Shown here piece after piece: positions 8,034-18,110 of a stretch of DNA of 64,000 bases. How positions within the stretch are numbered: position 1 is the stretch's first letter; each line of letters opens with the position of its first letter. A program made the translations under genes and the position numbers. The DNA comes from Luteibacter rhizovicinus DSM 16549 (lineage in GTDB: Bacteria > Pseudomonadota > Gammaproteobacteria > Xanthomonadales > Rhodanobacteraceae): contig NZ_CP017480.1 of NCBI RefSeq assembly GCF_001887595.1, positions 1,364,001 through 1,428,000 of the forward strand. The letters run 5' to 3'. The notes under the pieces were generated by a model that saw nothing but the letters and a program-made list of their open reading frames with translations, was not told the DNA's origin and made no database searches.

Positions 8034-10514
8034 TTGCAGTACTCGCTTCGCGGGCGCCGGCGCGCACTCACCGGCGCTCTCGCGCTTGCGTGGGCGGTCC
8101 ATGTCGCCTGCGCCGCGGACGCTCCGGCCGAGGGTTCCGCGAACGTCGTCATCCCGTTCGACATTGCTCCGCAGCCCCTGGCGACCGCGCTGCTGGCCTG
8201 GGGCAAGCAGAGCAACGTCCAGGTACTGACGGCCTCGGGAACGATCGCCAACTGGCGGTCGTCCGGCGCCAGTGGCGTGCTCACGCCGAACGCGGCACTG
8301 GATGAACTGCTCGCCGGTACCGACCTCGAGAGCGAGGCGTACGACGCGCGCACCGTGGTCGTGCGCCAACGGCAGAAGACCGGTAACGCGACGCCGCTGC
8401 CGCTCGATCCCTCCGTCGCCTTCGATCCGGGCAGCGTCGTGCCGCTCGCCACCGTGGACGTCCAGGGCCTGGTCCAGGACAACGGCTTCAAGGCCGATAC
8501 CACGCGCACGGTGACGCGCACGGAAGCGCGCCTGGCTGACGTTCCGCAATCAGTCACCGTCGTCACCCGCGATGTGATCGAAGCACAGCAGGCCCTGGAT
8601 ATCGGCGACGTGGCGCGTTACGTCGCCGGCGTGCAGTACGTGGACGGCTACGGCGGCTCGCCGATCTTCCTGATTCGTGGCTTCGATGCCGGGCACGGCA
8701 TGACCGACGGCATGCCCAACGGTATCGCTCGCACGGAAGACCTCCCCCCTTTGATCGGCATCGAGCGGGTGGAAGTCCTCCGTGGCCCCGAGGCGATCCT
8801 CGGTGACGCGTCGCAGAACAATAATTTCGGCGGTTCGATCAACGTCGTGATGAAGCGGCCACAGGCCGAGACCGTACGCACGATCGACTACTCGGTCGGC
8901 AAGTACGACGGTGCACGGCTCGGTGTCGACCTGGCTGGCAGCGCCTCGAAAGACGGATCGCTCACCTACCGCGTCGTCGCCTCGGGCCAGCGTGGTGAAA
9001 AAACGCCGCAAGGTGACGGCGGCGGGCGCGGCGCCTATGTCGCCCCCTCGCTGGCCTGGCAGGGCGACCGCACGCGTGTGATGGGTGGCGTGGAATTCGT
9101 CGACAACCGCGTGCCCGGCCCGGAACACACGGTGCTGCTCGGTCCATCGCTGTCTGCGGCGTCGCCGACGCGCTCGGTGCCCGGCAGCCCGGGCGATATC
9201 TCCACCTACCGGACGGTGCGCGGCGTGTTCGAAGTCGATCACGATTTCGCCGACGACTGGGCATGGCACAGCCGCGGGCAGTATGTACGCCAGCACAGCA
9301 ACGGCAGCAGCTGGTCGTATCTTTCCTCGACGCCGTTCACCGCCTTCGGGAGCGGGGCGTCGGCCGTGGCGAGGACTTTTCGCTACTCCGGCACGTACTG
9401 GACCTGGCAGAACGACCTCACACGAACCTTCCGCACGGGTGACGTCACCCACACCGTGCTGATCGGCGTGGACCTCGCCCGTACCCACGCCGGCGACAGC
9501 GGTGGTGGCAGCATCACCGAGGGAACGTCGGTCGACGAGGCCGACCGCAGTGCCGTGATCGTCACCCGGCCGCTGGCTTACGACCTGCGCACCGGAAGCA
9601 CCGTGTCGGCGAAATACAACGCCCTGGTCACGCCGGTGAATACCACCGTGCAAACCCTGGGTGGTTCCTGGCAGACGAATTCAGGCGTCTACTTCCAGGA
9701 CCAGATCTCCCTGGGCGATCGCTGGAACATTCTCGCTGCCCTGCGCCGCACCCGCTACGAACTCGATACCCGGTGGTCCGACGGCTCACCGCGAAAGGTC
9801 CGCAAGGAGCGGTGGGTGCCCAAGCTCGGCGTGGTCTACAAGCTGACGCACGACGTATCGCTCTATGCGGACACGTCCACCGGCTTCCAGCCGGATCCGG
9901 CGCTCGGCAAGGATGGCCAGCCCTTGCCAGTCGCGACATCACGCCAGCTGGAAGTGGGCACGAAGGTCGATCTCTTCGATCAGCGGGCACGCCTGACCGT
10001 CGCGGCCTATCGCATCCGCGTCGATCACAGCGTGGACCTGGTGTCGCCGGAGCCGCCCTTCTTCGCCACGCCGGGCCCCGGACAGACCAATCGCGGCCTC
10101 GAGCTCGAGTTTACCGGGCGCATCGCGCCCGGTTTAGATCTGCTCGCCAGCCTGACCGAGTCACGCATTCGCAATCACGACGACACCCGCCCCACCGGCG
10201 CACCGAAACACCAGGCGGCGACGTGGGCCAGCTATCGCTTCGGCGATGGTTCGATGAAACCCTGGGGCGTCGCCGCCGGCATCGTCGCGCGCAGCCGCAG
10301 CGAGGGCCGCACGACGAACGATGGGCAGTATTTCGGCATCCCCGGGCAGGCGAGTGTCGAGACCAACGTATCGCGTTACGGCGAGAACTGGCGCGTCACC
10401 CTGGGCGTGAAGAATCTCTTCTCGCGCACGCTGTACGCCGTGAACTTCGACGAGACCTTCGTCCCCATACGGCAAGGTCGCGTGGTCCTGCTCACCGGCA
10501 CCTACGACTTCTAG
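8034..10514 (+). CDS. TonB-dependent transducer/receptor with STN signalling domain
   Basis: An outer-membrane receptor of about 826 residues. After a signal peptide (ending near VHVACAAD) comes an STN/secretin short domain (about 40-100; PFDIAPQPLATALLAWGKQS), which marks a receptor that signals to FecR. A plug domain follows (VPQSVTVVTRDVI, IFLIRGFD, GIERVEVLRGPEAIL) and then the beta-barrel ending in aromatic TYDF. The class resembles FecA/FpvA-type siderophore receptors; the ligand is not identifiable. I prefer the TTG at 8034, which has GGGACGG six bases upstream, over the TTG at 8019. Its stop overlaps the stop of the convergent VirK-like gene. Confidence 0.9.
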   Translation: MQYSLRGRRRALTGALALAWAVHVACAADAPAEGSANVVIPFDIAPQPLATALLAWGKQSNVQVLTASGTIANWRSSGASGVLTPNAALDELLAGTDLESEAYDARTVVVRQRQKTGNATPLPLDPSVAFDPGSVVPLATVDVQGLVQDNGFKADTTRTVTRTEARLADVPQSVTVVTRDVIEAQQALDIGDVARYVAGVQYVDGYGGSPIFLIRGFDAGHGMTDGMPNGIARTEDLPPLIGIERVEVLRGPEAILGDASQNNNFGGSINVVMKRPQAETVRTIDYSVGKYDGARLGVDLAGSASKDGSLTYRVVASGQRGEKTPQGDGGGRGAYVAPSLAWQGDRTRVMGGVEFVDNRVPGPEHTVLLGPSLSAASPTRSVPGSPGDISTYRTVRGVFEVDHDFADDWAWHSRGQYVRQHSNGSSWSYLSSTPFTAFGSGASAVARTFRYSGTYWTWQNDLTRTFRTGDVTHTVLIGVDLARTHAGDSGGGSITEGTSVDEADRSAVIVTRPLAYDLRTGSTVSAKYNALVTPVNTTVQTLGGSWQTNSGVYFQDQISLGDRWNILAALRRTRYELDTRWSDGSPRKVRKERWVPKLGVVYKLTHDVSLYADTSTGFQPDPALGKDGQPLPVATSRQLEVGTKVDLFDQRARLTVAAYRIRVDHSVDLVSPEPPFFATPGPGQTNRGLELEFTGRIAPGLDLLASLTESRIRNHDDTRPTGAPKHQAATWASYRFGDGSMKPWGVAAGIVARSRSEGRTTNDGQYFGIPGQASVETNVSRYGENWRVTLGVKNLFSRTLYAVNFDETFVPIRQGRVVLLTGTYDF

Positions 10515-11440
10515 GCGGCCGCGCGCGCGAACGACTTCAACGTCACTTCGCAGGCCTCGCGGCGGAAGGCATCGCGCTCCGCACGTCCACTGGATAAGCC
10601 CAGGCAGGGAATCTCGTAGCAGCCGCCCTCTCCTGGCGTGCCACCGTGGCGCCGCCAGAACCGGTCGTACGACGCCGTGGTGACGCCGGCCCGACGGTCG
10701 AGCGGATGCGCGCTGCGCGATACACCGCGCACCCGGTCGATCCCGTAATAGGTCGCCAGCGCCCGCACCACGGCCAGCAGCAGGTCACGCGGGCGCAGCC
10801 CGGCCGTGGCACGCGTGAAGCGCGCGATGGCACCACGACCCAGGTACGCCCACGACCCGCGCATCGCACCGACGATGACGCCCTCCACGCCGCCGAACGT
10901 GATGGCGCAGGACGAGATCACTTCCTTGTCGGCATTGAGCAGGTACAGTCCCATCTCGCCGGTGGCTTCGCTCTCCGGCGCACGTGCATGGAGATACGCT
11001 ATCTCGCCACCACCGAGGGGAAGCGTGGCGAGACGGACGTCGTGACCCCGGAGCAGGCGATTGCGCAGGCGTTCGGGAAACTCGCGGGCGATGAAGCGAT
11101 AGTGCGACTCGACGACCCGCGCGCGCATGGGCAGGTCGAACTTGCGGGAGAGGTAATGGGTCTGCCAGCGCTCGTAGACCCGGGGATTCATCTCAGCCGC
11201 ATCGCGCATGGCTCGCGACGCGCCCACCAGGCCAAGCCAAGTGGCCTGGCGACGGAAGGCGACCAGGCTGCGTAGCAGGTAAGGCAGCCTTCGTTCCCGC
11301 ACCGCCCCCTGCCGTCGCAACGTCGCACGCCGGCGGGCATGATCGAGAAGAAGCGCCAGCGAACCTCGTGCCGGCCGGACGGGTGCCCAGCCAAGCTTGG
11401 CGTCGGGGACCGTGATGGGATCGGGGTAGTGCGGATGCAT
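10511..11440 (-). CDS. VirK/YbjX family protein (DUF535)
   Basis: A 309-residue protein with the DUF535 pattern: RVVESHYRFIAREFPERLRNRLL in the first half, then LGLYLLNADKEVISSCAITF-like strands, GVEGVIVGAMRGS, and ATAGLRPRDLLLAVVRALATYYG followed by RGVSRSAHP. In Shigella VirK is linked to localisation of a virulence protein, and in Salmonella the homologue is linked to antimicrobial-peptide resistance; the biochemistry is not known. No signal peptide or membrane segment is evident. ATG start at 11440, with AGGGT just upstream. Convergent with the receptor gene, sharing the bases CTAG. Confidence 0.8.
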   Translation of the reverse strand: MHPHYPDPITVPDAKLGWAPVRPARGSLALLLDHARRRATLRRQGAVRERRLPYLLRSLVAFRRQATWLGLVGASRAMRDAAEMNPRVYERWQTHYLSRKFDLPMRARVVESHYRFIAREFPERLRNRLLRGHDVRLATLPLGGGEIAYLHARAPESEATGEMGLYLLNADKEVISSCAITFGGVEGVIVGAMRGSWAYLGRGAIARFTRATAGLRPRDLLLAVVRALATYYGIDRVRGVSRSAHPLDRRAGVTTASYDRFWRRHGGTPGEGGCYEIPCLGLSSGRAERDAFRREACEVTLKSFARAAA

Positions 11441-11506
11441 ACCCTAAAGACGTTCGACGCCCGGGAAATTGAAATCGGCCGCTCCACATGTGGGAGGCGG
11501 CTCCAA

Positions 11507-11577
11507 GGTAGGAGCCGATTTATCGGCGATGGGTGCTCGCGACGCGGTTAGGCATCGCCGATAAATCGGCTCCTACC
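11507..11577. repeat. REP (GTAG-type) perfect inverted pair
   Basis: Two 25-base arms, 11507-11531 and 11553-11577, are exact reverse complements. They are built on the element GGTAGGAGCCGATTTATCGG. The stop codon of the SURF1 gene (TAG, bases 11573-11575) lies inside the right arm, so the element sits flush against, and supplies, the end of that gene. A degenerate partial copy (GGAGGCGGCTCC) precedes it at about 11493. Confidence 0.85.
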
Positions 11578-12355
11578 GTGGCGCGCCCGCCACCCGGGAC
11601 GTCTTCCAGACCACCCAGGCACCGACCAGGGTCAGCAAGGCCAGCGCATACCAGGTGAGGGCGTAGCTCAGGTGGTTGTCCGGAAACGCGATGACCGTCA
11701 GCCCACCCACCGGACCGTCGTTACCCTCACCACGTCCGGGCGACGAGGCCGCATCGGCGTCGACGAAGTAGGGAGCCACGTCGCCCAGACCCTTCGCCGC
11801 CGCGATCGCGGCCACATCGCGGGAGAACCAGCGGTCCCCGGCCGGGTCGTTCTTCTGCAGGAAGGCGCCCTTCGGCTCGCTGATCCGCAACAGCCCCGAC
11901 ACCGCCGCCGGCCCCGACGGGCCCGGCGTGCAGTCGGCCTTGCCGGCACACCACGTCGGCGACACGAAGCCGCGATTCACGATCACGACATCGCCCGAGG
12001 CCAGACGCAACGGCGTCAGCAACCAGGAGCCCATGCCGAGCTCGGTGCTCGCGCGAACGCGGACGCTCTTGTCCTGCAGGAAGCTACCGCTCAGTTTCAC
12101 GCGGCGGTATTCGTCGTTCGCTGCACTCACCTGCGGCCACTGGCCACGACCGGGTGCGTCCACGGGCGCGGCATGCACGCGAGCGTCCACGCGAGCGATC
12201 AGGTCGTGCTTCCACGCGCGCCGGTGGACCTGCCATGTACCGAGCGCAACGAAACCCGCAAAGACCACCGCGCCCAACACGGCGAGCAGGCCCAGAACGA
12301 AGACGCCGCGCGGTGAGCGCGGCGTCCTTGTCTCGTTTGGCACCTTCACGCTCAA
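11573..12355 (-). CDS. SURF1 family protein (heme-copper oxidase assembly)
   Basis: About 260 residues with the SURF1 layout: an N-terminal membrane helix (GVFVLGLLAVLGAVVFAGFVALGTWQ), a large periplasmic domain with GTWQVHRRAWK and VIVNRGFVSP, and a C-terminal helix preceded by FPDNHLSYALTWYALALLTL. SURF1 helps insert heme into subunit I of heme-copper oxidases. It is the last gene of the cyo operon. The reading frame can start at TTG 12355 (sharing TTGA with the cyoD stop) or at GTG 12349. Its stop codon lies inside a REP palindrome. Confidence 0.88.
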   Translation of the reverse strand: MSVKVPNETRTPRSPRGVFVLGLLAVLGAVVFAGFVALGTWQVHRRAWKHDLIARVDARVHAAPVDAPGRGQWPQVSAANDEYRRVKLSGSFLQDKSVRVRASTELGMGSWLLTPLRLASGDVVIVNRGFVSPTWCAGKADCTPGPSGPAAVSGLLRISEPKGAFLQKNDPAGDRWFSRDVAAIAAAKGLGDVAPYFVDADAASSPGRGEGNDGPVGGLTVIAFPDNHLSYALTWYALALLTLVGAWVVWKTSRVAGAPR

Positions 12356-12759
12356 GGCAGGTTCTTGACCTGCTGCTCGGTCATGTCGTGGGACATGCCC
12401 GGCATCATGTTCGAATTGAGATGGAACATGACCCAGATCGAACCGGTGAGCGTGATCACCACCAGGATCAGCGTGAACATCAGCGCCAGCATGTTCCAGC
12501 CGCCCTGCGACTTCGTATCCATGTGCAGGAAGTAGATCATGTGCACGACGATCTGGATCGCCGCGAAGGTGAGGATCACGATCGCCAGCGTCTGTGGGTT
12601 CGGGATGACCTTGCCCATGACGAGCCAGAACGGGATCGCCGTCAGCACCACGGCGAGGAAGAACCCCATCATGTAGCCCTTCAGGGTGCTGTGGCTGACT
12701 TCTTCTTCACCATGACCGTGGTCGTCGTGGTGGTCGTGCGATTCGATGTGCGCGCTCAC
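12352..12759 (-). CDS. cyoD: Cytochrome o ubiquinol oxidase subunit IV
   Basis: A small membrane subunit of about 135 residues: a His-rich N-terminus ([17 protein letters not shown]), then three hydrophobic helices, with the family segment [17 protein letters not shown] in the second. It stabilises the CuB site region of the bo3-type quinol oxidase. A longer open frame exists upstream, but the GTG at 12759 (VSAHIESHD) shares GTGA with the cyoC stop, so it is the coupled start. Confidence 0.9.
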   Translation of the reverse strand: MSAHIESHDHHDDHGHGEEEVSHSTLKGYMMGFFLAVVLTAIPFWLVMGKVIPNPQTLAIVILTFAAIQIVVHMIYFLHMDTKSQGGWNMLALMFTLILVVITLTGSIWVMFHLNSNMMPGMSHDMTEQQVKNLP

Positions 12760-13394
12760 GGCAGCACCCCCATCAGGTAAACAAAGGTGAACACGCCGAT
12801 CCAGACCACGTCGAGGAAGTGCCAGAACATGGACAGGCACATGATGCGACGCTTGTTGGCCGGGGTAAGGCCGAAGCGCCCCACCTGCACCAGCAAGGTG
12901 ATCAGCCAGATGATGCCGAAGGTCACGTGCAGGCCGTGGGTGCCGACCAGGGTGAAGAACGACGACAGGAAGGCGCTGCGCTGCGGGCCCGCGCCCTCAT
13001 GGATGAGGTTCGCGAACTCGTACAGCTCGATGCCGAGGAAGGTGGCGCCGAACAGGCCGGTGATGATCAGCCAGGCCATCATCGTGCCGCGGCGGTTCTT
13101 CTGCATCTCCAGCACGGCGAAGCCGTAGGTGATGGAAGACAGCAGCAGCATCGTGGTGTTGATGGCCACCAGCGGCAGCTCGAACAGGTCGGCGCCCGAA
13201 GGGCCGCCCGCGTAGCTGCGGCCGAGGACGCCATAGGTGGCGAACAGGCAGGCGAAGATGAGGCAATCGCTCATCAGGTAGATCCAGAACCCGAGCAACG
13301 TGCCGTTTTCCGGGTGGTGGTCTTCCTTCATCCAGAACTGAAGGTCCTGCTGGTCCGCGACAGCGGCGGTAGAGGTGGCTTGGATATCAGACAT
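12756..13394 (-). CDS. cyoC: Cytochrome o ubiquinol oxidase subunit III
   Basis: A 212-residue five-helix subunit III. Key family segments are [21 protein letters not shown], a buried acidic helix [11 protein letters not shown], and [18 protein letters not shown] near the end. It supports proton uptake and stability of the oxidase core. The ATG at 13394 (MSDIQAT) overlaps the cyoB stop by eight bases (ATGTCTGA); a start three codons upstream is possible but less natural. Confidence 0.93.
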   Translation of the reverse strand: MSDIQATSTAAVADQQDLQFWMKEDHHPENGTLLGFWIYLMSDCLIFACLFATYGVLGRSYAGGPSGADLFELPLVAINTTMLLLSSITYGFAVLEMQKNRRGTMMAWLIITGLFGATFLGIELYEFANLIHEGAGPQRSAFLSSFFTLVGTHGLHVTFGIIWLITLLVQVGRFGLTPANKRRIMCLSMFWHFLDVVWIGVFTFVYLMGVLP

Positions 13395-15387
13395 GGGCGG
13401 CAAGCTCTTCCGTGCGGGCGGATTCGGTCCGGGCCACGACGTCGGCGGGGATGTAGTAGTCGCGCTTGTAGTTGAAGGTGTGGCCGATCGCGGTCACCAG
13501 CAGGCCGAGGAAGGCGAGACCGGCAATGATGAACATGTGCCAGATCATCGCGAAGCCGATGACGAAGGCGAACCCGGCGATGTACACGCCAGCCGCGGTG
13601 TTCTTCGGCATATGGATCGGCAGGTAGCCTTCCGTGCGGCGCGCGGCGTTGCGCTCCTTCATCTGCCACCAGGCATCCGCTTCATGGATAACCGGGGTGA
13701 AGGCGAAGTTGTACGACGGCGGCGGCGACGAAGTCGACCACTCGAGCGTGCGGCCGTGCCACGGATCGCCCGTCACGTCGCGCAGCGCTTCGCGGCGCTT
13801 GATGCTGACGAAGATCTGGATGAGGAACGCAGCGATACCACCGGCGATGAGCACCGCACCGAACGCGGCGATGATGAACCAGATCTGCAACGACGGGTCT
13901 TCGAAGTGGTTCATGCGGCGGGTGACGCCCATGAAGCCCAGCACGTAGAGCGGCATGAAGGCGAAGTAGAAGCCGGTCAGCCAGAGCCAGAACGACCACT
14001 TGCCCCAGTACGAATCCAGCTTGAAGCCGAAGGCCTTCGGGAACCAGTAGTTGATGCCGGCGAAGACGCCGAAGATCACGCCACCGATGATGACGTTATG
14101 GAAATGCGCGATCAGGAACAGGCTGTTGTGCAGCAGGAAGTCGGCCGGGGGCACGGCCAGCATGACGCCGGTCATGCCGCCGATCACGAAGGTGACCATG
14201 AAGCCCATCGTCCATAGCATCGGCACTTCGAACTGGATGCGGCCACGGTACATCGTGAACAGCCAGTTGAAGATCTTCGCGCCCGTGGGGATCGAGATGA
14301 TCATCGTGGTGATGCCGAAGAACGAGTTGACGCTCGCGCCGGAACCCATGGTGAAGAAGTGATGCAGCCAGACCAGGTACGAGAGCACCGTGATCACGAC
14401 GGTCGCGTAGACCATGGACGCGTAACCGAACAGGCGCTTGCGGCTGAAGGTGGCGACGACTTCGGAGAACACGCCGAACAGCGGCAGCACGAGGATGTAG
14501 ACCTCGGGATGGCCCCAGATCCAGATCAGGTTCACGTACATCATGGCGTTGCCGCCGAAGTCGTTCGTGAAGAAGTTGGTACCGATGTAGCGATCGAGCG
14601 AGAGCAGTACCAGCACGGCCGTCAGCACCGGGAAGGCGGCGACGATCAGCACGTTGGTGCACAGCGAGGTCCAGGTGAAGACGGGCATCTTCATCATGGT
14701 CATGCCGGGCGCACGCATCTTGATGATGGTGGCGAGCAGGTTGATGCCGGAGAGGGTCGTTCCCACGCCGGCCACCTGTAGTGACCATATGTAGTAGTCG
14801 ACCCCGACATCGGGACTGGCCGCCAACCCGGAAAGCGGCGGATACGCCAGCCAGCCCGTACGGGCGAACTCACCGACGAACAGCGAGGCCATCACCAGCA
14901 TGCCGCCAGCGACGGTCATCCAGAAGCTGAAGTTGTTGAGGAACGGGAACGCCACGTCGCGCGCGCCGATCTGCAATGGCACGACGAAGTTCATCAGGCC
15001 GGTGACGAAAGGCATCGCCACGAAGAAGATCATGATCACGCCGTGGGCGGTGAAGACCTGGTCGTAGTGATGCGGTGGCAGGAAGCCGGGGTTGCCGTTG
15101 AAGGCCATGGCCTGCTGGGCACGCATCATGATGGCGTCGGAGAAACCACGCAGCAGCATCACGATACCGAGCACCATGTACATGATGCCGATCTTCTTGT
15201 GATCGATGCTGGTGAACCACTCGCTCCAGAGGTAACCCCAGAGTTTGTACTTGGTCAGCACGGCCAGCAGCGCGATGCCGCCGAGGGCGACAGCCGCGAA
15301 CGTGCCGATCAGGATCGGCTCGTGGTAGGGAATCGCCTCGATAGTGAGGCGTCCAAAGATCAGTTTGACTAGATCGGGTGTGTTCAT
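13387..15387 (-). CDS. cyoB: Cytochrome o ubiquinol oxidase subunit I
   Basis: A 666-residue heme-copper oxidase catalytic subunit. Heme and CuB ligands are visible: the low-spin heme His in [12 protein letters not shown], the CuB His with cross-linked Tyr in [14 protein letters not shown], the His pair in [10 protein letters not shown], and the final heme ligands in [11 protein letters not shown]. These match a quinol oxidase of the bo3 group that reduces oxygen to water and pumps protons. ATG start at 15387; 40 bases separate it from the end of cyoA. Confidence 0.97.
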   Translation of the reverse strand: MNTPDLVKLIFGRLTIEAIPYHEPILIGTFAAVALGGIALLAVLTKYKLWGYLWSEWFTSIDHKKIGIMYMVLGIVMLLRGFSDAIMMRAQQAMAFNGNPGFLPPHHYDQVFTAHGVIMIFFVAMPFVTGLMNFVVPLQIGARDVAFPFLNNFSFWMTVAGGMLVMASLFVGEFARTGWLAYPPLSGLAASPDVGVDYYIWSLQVAGVGTTLSGINLLATIIKMRAPGMTMMKMPVFTWTSLCTNVLIVAAFPVLTAVLVLLSLDRYIGTNFFTNDFGGNAMMYVNLIWIWGHPEVYILVLPLFGVFSEVVATFSRKRLFGYASMVYATVVITVLSYLVWLHHFFTMGSGASVNSFFGITTMIISIPTGAKIFNWLFTMYRGRIQFEVPMLWTMGFMVTFVIGGMTGVMLAVPPADFLLHNSLFLIAHFHNVIIGGVIFGVFAGINYWFPKAFGFKLDSYWGKWSFWLWLTGFYFAFMPLYVLGFMGVTRRMNHFEDPSLQIWFIIAAFGAVLIAGGIAAFLIQIFVSIKRREALRDVTGDPWHGRTLEWSTSSPPPSYNFAFTPVIHEADAWWQMKERNAARRTEGYLPIHMPKNTAAGVYIAGFAFVIGFAMIWHMFIIAGLAFLGLLVTAIGHTFNYKRDYYIPADVVARTESARTEELAAHV

Positions 15388-15427
15388 TACCGGACTCGGC
15401 GAGGCTTGAATCGGAAAAGGCGGCCGC

Positions 15428-16501
15428 TCAGAGCGGACGTCCGGCAGGTGTCATCGCTGCGCCGGTGGCGCCGCGGGCAGCGCAAAGCGCACCCACGTAG
15501 CGCTTGCCGTCGTCGGCGACACCCAGGCGCGAGCGGGTGGCGGCATCGAGCGAAGTGACGTTGTAGGTGCCCACCACGCCCTGACCGCCCTGCTGGTCGA
15601 TCGCCATCATGTCGCTCTGGCACATGCGGTTCGATTCGACGCACCGGTTGAGAATGGCGTTGTACAGGCCAGGCGCCACGGTCTTGTAGTAGTGCACCGG
15701 TTCGCGCTCGCTGGGCTGCTCGAGCTTGAGGTAGTCCTCACGGCTCAGGGTGTTGCCATCGGCGCGGGCCTTGGCCACCCAGGCGTCGAAGTCACCATCG
15801 GACAGGCTATGGAGGCGGAAACGCATGTCCGAGAATCCGGCGCCGCTGTAGTTGGCGGAAATTCCTTCGAAGTCACCGGTCTTGTTCATCACCGCGTGGA
15901 GCTTGGTCTCCATGCCCGGCATGGCATAGATCATGCCCGCCATGGCGGGAACGAAGAACGCGTTCATGACGTTGGAGGCGGTGATGTGGAACTCGATCGG
16001 GCGGTCGACCGGCGCGGCCATTTCATTGACCGTGGCGATGCCCTGCTCCGGATAGAGGAACAGCCACTTCCAGTCCAGCGCCACGACTTCGACCACGAGG
16101 GGCTTGACGCCCTCGGCGACCGGGCGGGAGGCGCCGATCTGGTCCAGCGGGCGATACGGATCCAGCTTGTGGGTGCTGGTCCAGGTGATGGCGCCCAACG
16201 CGATGATGATCAGCAGCGGGGCCGACCAGATCAGCAGCTCCAGGACGGTGGAGTGGTTCCAGTCCGGGGCGTAGTCGTCGTGGTTCTTGTTCTTTTCCCG
16301 GTACTTCCAGGCGAACAGGAAGGTCATCGCGATCACCGGGATGATGATGATCAACATCAGCACCACGGAAATAATGATGAGATCACGCTGCTGGCGGGCA
16401 ATGTCGCCGGAGGGCGAGAACAGCACGGCATCGCAGCCCGACAAGAGCAGGATCAGGGCGGGGATAAGCAATCCGCGCAACATCTTCATGGACATTCGCA
16501 T
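15428..16501 (-). CDS. cyoA: Cytochrome o ubiquinol oxidase subunit II (lipoprotein)
   Basis: About 357 residues: a signal peptide with the lipobox LLLSGC, two membrane helices (around residues 45-110), then a periplasmic cupredoxin domain that lacks the CuA cysteine/histidine set, as expected for a quinol rather than cytochrome c oxidase ([36 protein letters not shown]). A Cys-containing C-terminal extension (about residues 270-357) follows, as in several proteobacterial CyoA proteins. The open frame extends upstream, but the ATG cluster at 16501/16495/16489 precedes the lipoprotein signal; none has a good ribosome binding site, so the exact start is uncertain. Confidence 0.93.
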   Translation of the reverse strand: MRMSMKMLRGLLIPALILLLSGCDAVLFSPSGDIARQQRDLIIISVVLMLIIIIPVIAMTFLFAWKYREKNKNHDDYAPDWNHSTVLELLIWSAPLLIIIALGAITWTSTHKLDPYRPLDQIGASRPVAEGVKPLVVEVVALDWKWLFLYPEQGIATVNEMAAPVDRPIEFHITASNVMNAFFVPAMAGMIYAMPGMETKLHAVMNKTGDFEGISANYSGAGFSDMRFRLHSLSDGDFDAWVAKARADGNTLSREDYLKLEQPSEREPVHYYKTVAPGLYNAILNRCVESNRMCQSDMMAIDQQGGQGVVGTYNVTSLDAATRSRLGVADDGKRYVGALCAARGATGAAMTPAGRPL

Positions 16502-16541
16502 GATGGAGGCAACCGTGGGGACACGAAAAAGTACGCCTATC

Positions 16542-16588
16542 CGGCTTTTAAGGCCATAGGACACATTGTCCCATGGCCTTACAAGCCG
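16542..16588. promoter_or_regulatory. 47-bp near-perfect palindrome between cyoA and the MFS gene
   Basis: Arms of 22 bases (16542-16563 and 16567-16588) pair at 20 positions around the 3-base centre CAT. The inner part is AAGGCCATAGGACA against its complement; the outer part is CGGCTT(T/G)T. It lies 40 bases upstream of cyoA and 54 bases upstream of the divergent MFS gene. This could be a large operator for a dimeric or tetrameric regulator, or a leader hairpin. No poly-T run follows on either strand. Confidence 0.6.
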
Positions 16589-16642
16589 AGTGCTGCGATT
16601 TTTGGCTATCCTGTCATCCATCTCCAAGACCGGCCGAATACG

Positions 16643-17995
16643 ATGTCGAGCATTTCACACGCCCATCACAATGCCGCGGAAGGCGCCGAACAGGATGTCC
16701 GCCGCCAGCACGAAACCAGCCACGCCCCCGTCGCCCCCGGCGAAATCGCGGTGGGCGTCGTCATTGGCCGTGCCTCGGAATACTTCGACTTCTTCACGTA
16801 CGGCATCGCGTCCGTCCTCGTCTTTCCGTCGGTGTTCTTTCCGTTTTTGAGCCAGCTGGACGGCATCCTCGCCGCCTTCGCCATCTTCTCGCTCGCGTTC
16901 ATCGCCCGCCCGCTCGGCACCACGCTGTTCATGGCCATCCAGCGCAACTGGAGCCGGAGCACCAAGCTGACCGCGGCCCTGTTCCTGCTGGGCACGTCCA
17001 CGGTCTGTATTGCGTTCCTGCCGGCGAACACGTCGCACGGCTACGCGGTCATTGTGATTCTCTCGGTGCTGCGCTTCTTGCAGGGCATTGCGCTCGGCGG
17101 CTCCTGGGACGGCCTGCCGTCCCTGCTTTCGCTGAACGCCCCGAAGGACCGCCGGGGCTGGTACGCCATGCTCGGCCAGCTGGGCGCGCCGATCGGCTTC
17201 CTGATCGCCGCCTCCCTGTTCCTGTTCCTGCATACCCAGCTGTCGACGGAAGATTTCTTCAGCTGGGGCTGGCGCTATCCCTTCTTCGTCGCCTTCGCCA
17301 TCAACGTGGTGGCCCTTTTCGCCCGCCTGCGCCTGGTCGTGACCGAGGAATACACCCAGCTGCTGGAAGAGCGCGAGCTCGAGCCCATCGGCATCATCGA
17401 AATGGTGACGGCCCAGGGTTACAACCTGTTTATCGGCGCCTTTGCGGCCCTGGCCAGCTATGCCCTGTTCCACCTGGTCACGATCTTCCCGCTGTCATGG
17501 ATCGCCCTGAACCGCTCGCAGGACATCAACGATGTCCTGGTAGTGCAGCTGATCGGCGCCTTCCTGGCGATTCTGGGCACCATGGCGTCGGGCGTCATCG
17601 CCGACAAGTTCGGTCGCCGCAACACCCTGGGCAGCATGGCCGTGCTGATTGCCCTGTTCGCCATCGCCTCGCCCTGGCTGCTCGGTGGCGCCAAGGTGGC
17701 ACAGGACGCCTTCCTGCTGATCGGCTTCGCCCTGCTCGGCCTGTCTTACGGCCAGGCGGCGGGTACGGTCACGGCGAATTTCGCCAAGCGCTACCGCTAC
17801 ACCGGTGCCGCCCTGACCTCCGACTTCGCCTGGCTGTTCGGCGCGGCCTTCGCCCCGCTGGTGGCCCTGGGCCTGTCGACCCGCTTCGGTCTGGGCGCGG
17901 TGAGCGTTTACCTGCTCTCGGGCGCGGCCTGCACCCTGCTGGCCCTGCGTATCAACAAGGCGCTGGAGACGGACCGGTCCAAGCCGGCCGTCTGA
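16643..17995 (+). CDS. MFS transporter, metabolite:H+ symporter-like
   Basis: A 450-residue transporter with twelve hydrophobic segments. The MHS-subfamily look is seen in VGVVIGRASEYFDFFTYGIASVLVFPSVF near the N-terminus, the loop RFLQGIALGGSWDGLPSLL and DKFGRRNTLGSMAVL between the two halves. Family members import organic acids or osmolytes such as shikimate or proline; the substrate here is unknown. A long open frame upstream is the antisense of cyoA, so the ATG at 16643 is used. It is transcribed away from cyoA and shares the 47-bp palindrome. Confidence 0.88.
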   Translation: MSSISHAHHNAAEGAEQDVRRQHETSHAPVAPGEIAVGVVIGRASEYFDFFTYGIASVLVFPSVFFPFLSQLDGILAAFAIFSLAFIARPLGTTLFMAIQRNWSRSTKLTAALFLLGTSTVCIAFLPANTSHGYAVIVILSVLRFLQGIALGGSWDGLPSLLSLNAPKDRRGWYAMLGQLGAPIGFLIAASLFLFLHTQLSTEDFFSWGWRYPFFVAFAINVVALFARLRLVVTEEYTQLLEERELEPIGIIEMVTAQGYNLFIGAFAALASYALFHLVTIFPLSWIALNRSQDINDVLVVQLIGAFLAILGTMASGVIADKFGRRNTLGSMAVLIALFAIASPWLLGGAKVAQDAFLLIGFALLGLSYGQAAGTVTANFAKRYRYTGAALTSDFAWLFGAAFAPLVALGLSTRFGLGAVSVYLLSGAACTLLALRINKALETDRSKPAV

Positions 17996-18006
17996 TCGGC
18001 GCGAGA

Positions 18007-18103
18007 GCATCGCCGCTGAAGCGGCTCCCACACAGGGCACCGCAGCCCTGTGGGAGCCACTTCAGCGGCGATGCCTTTTGTGGGAGCCGATTTATCGGCG
18101 ATG
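18007..18103. repeat. REP cluster: inverted pair plus a third copy
   Basis: Arm 18007-18038 pairs with 18045-18074 (one mismatch and a two-base indel in about 30), giving a strong stem-loop right after the MFS stop. These copies are a variant (TGTGGGAGCC...TCAGCGGCGATGC) of the GTAG-type element. A third copy of the more usual kind (GTGGGAGCCGATTTATCGGC) lies at about 18079-18103, just before the convergent epimerase gene ends. It probably works as a bidirectional terminator. Confidence 0.8.
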
Positions 18104-18110
18104 GAGCCCC

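Noticed and set aside
15692..16642. N-terminal extension of the MFS protein by more than 300 residues
   Set aside because: It is antisense to cyoA and of low-complexity composition. The transporter family begins at the ATG at 16643.
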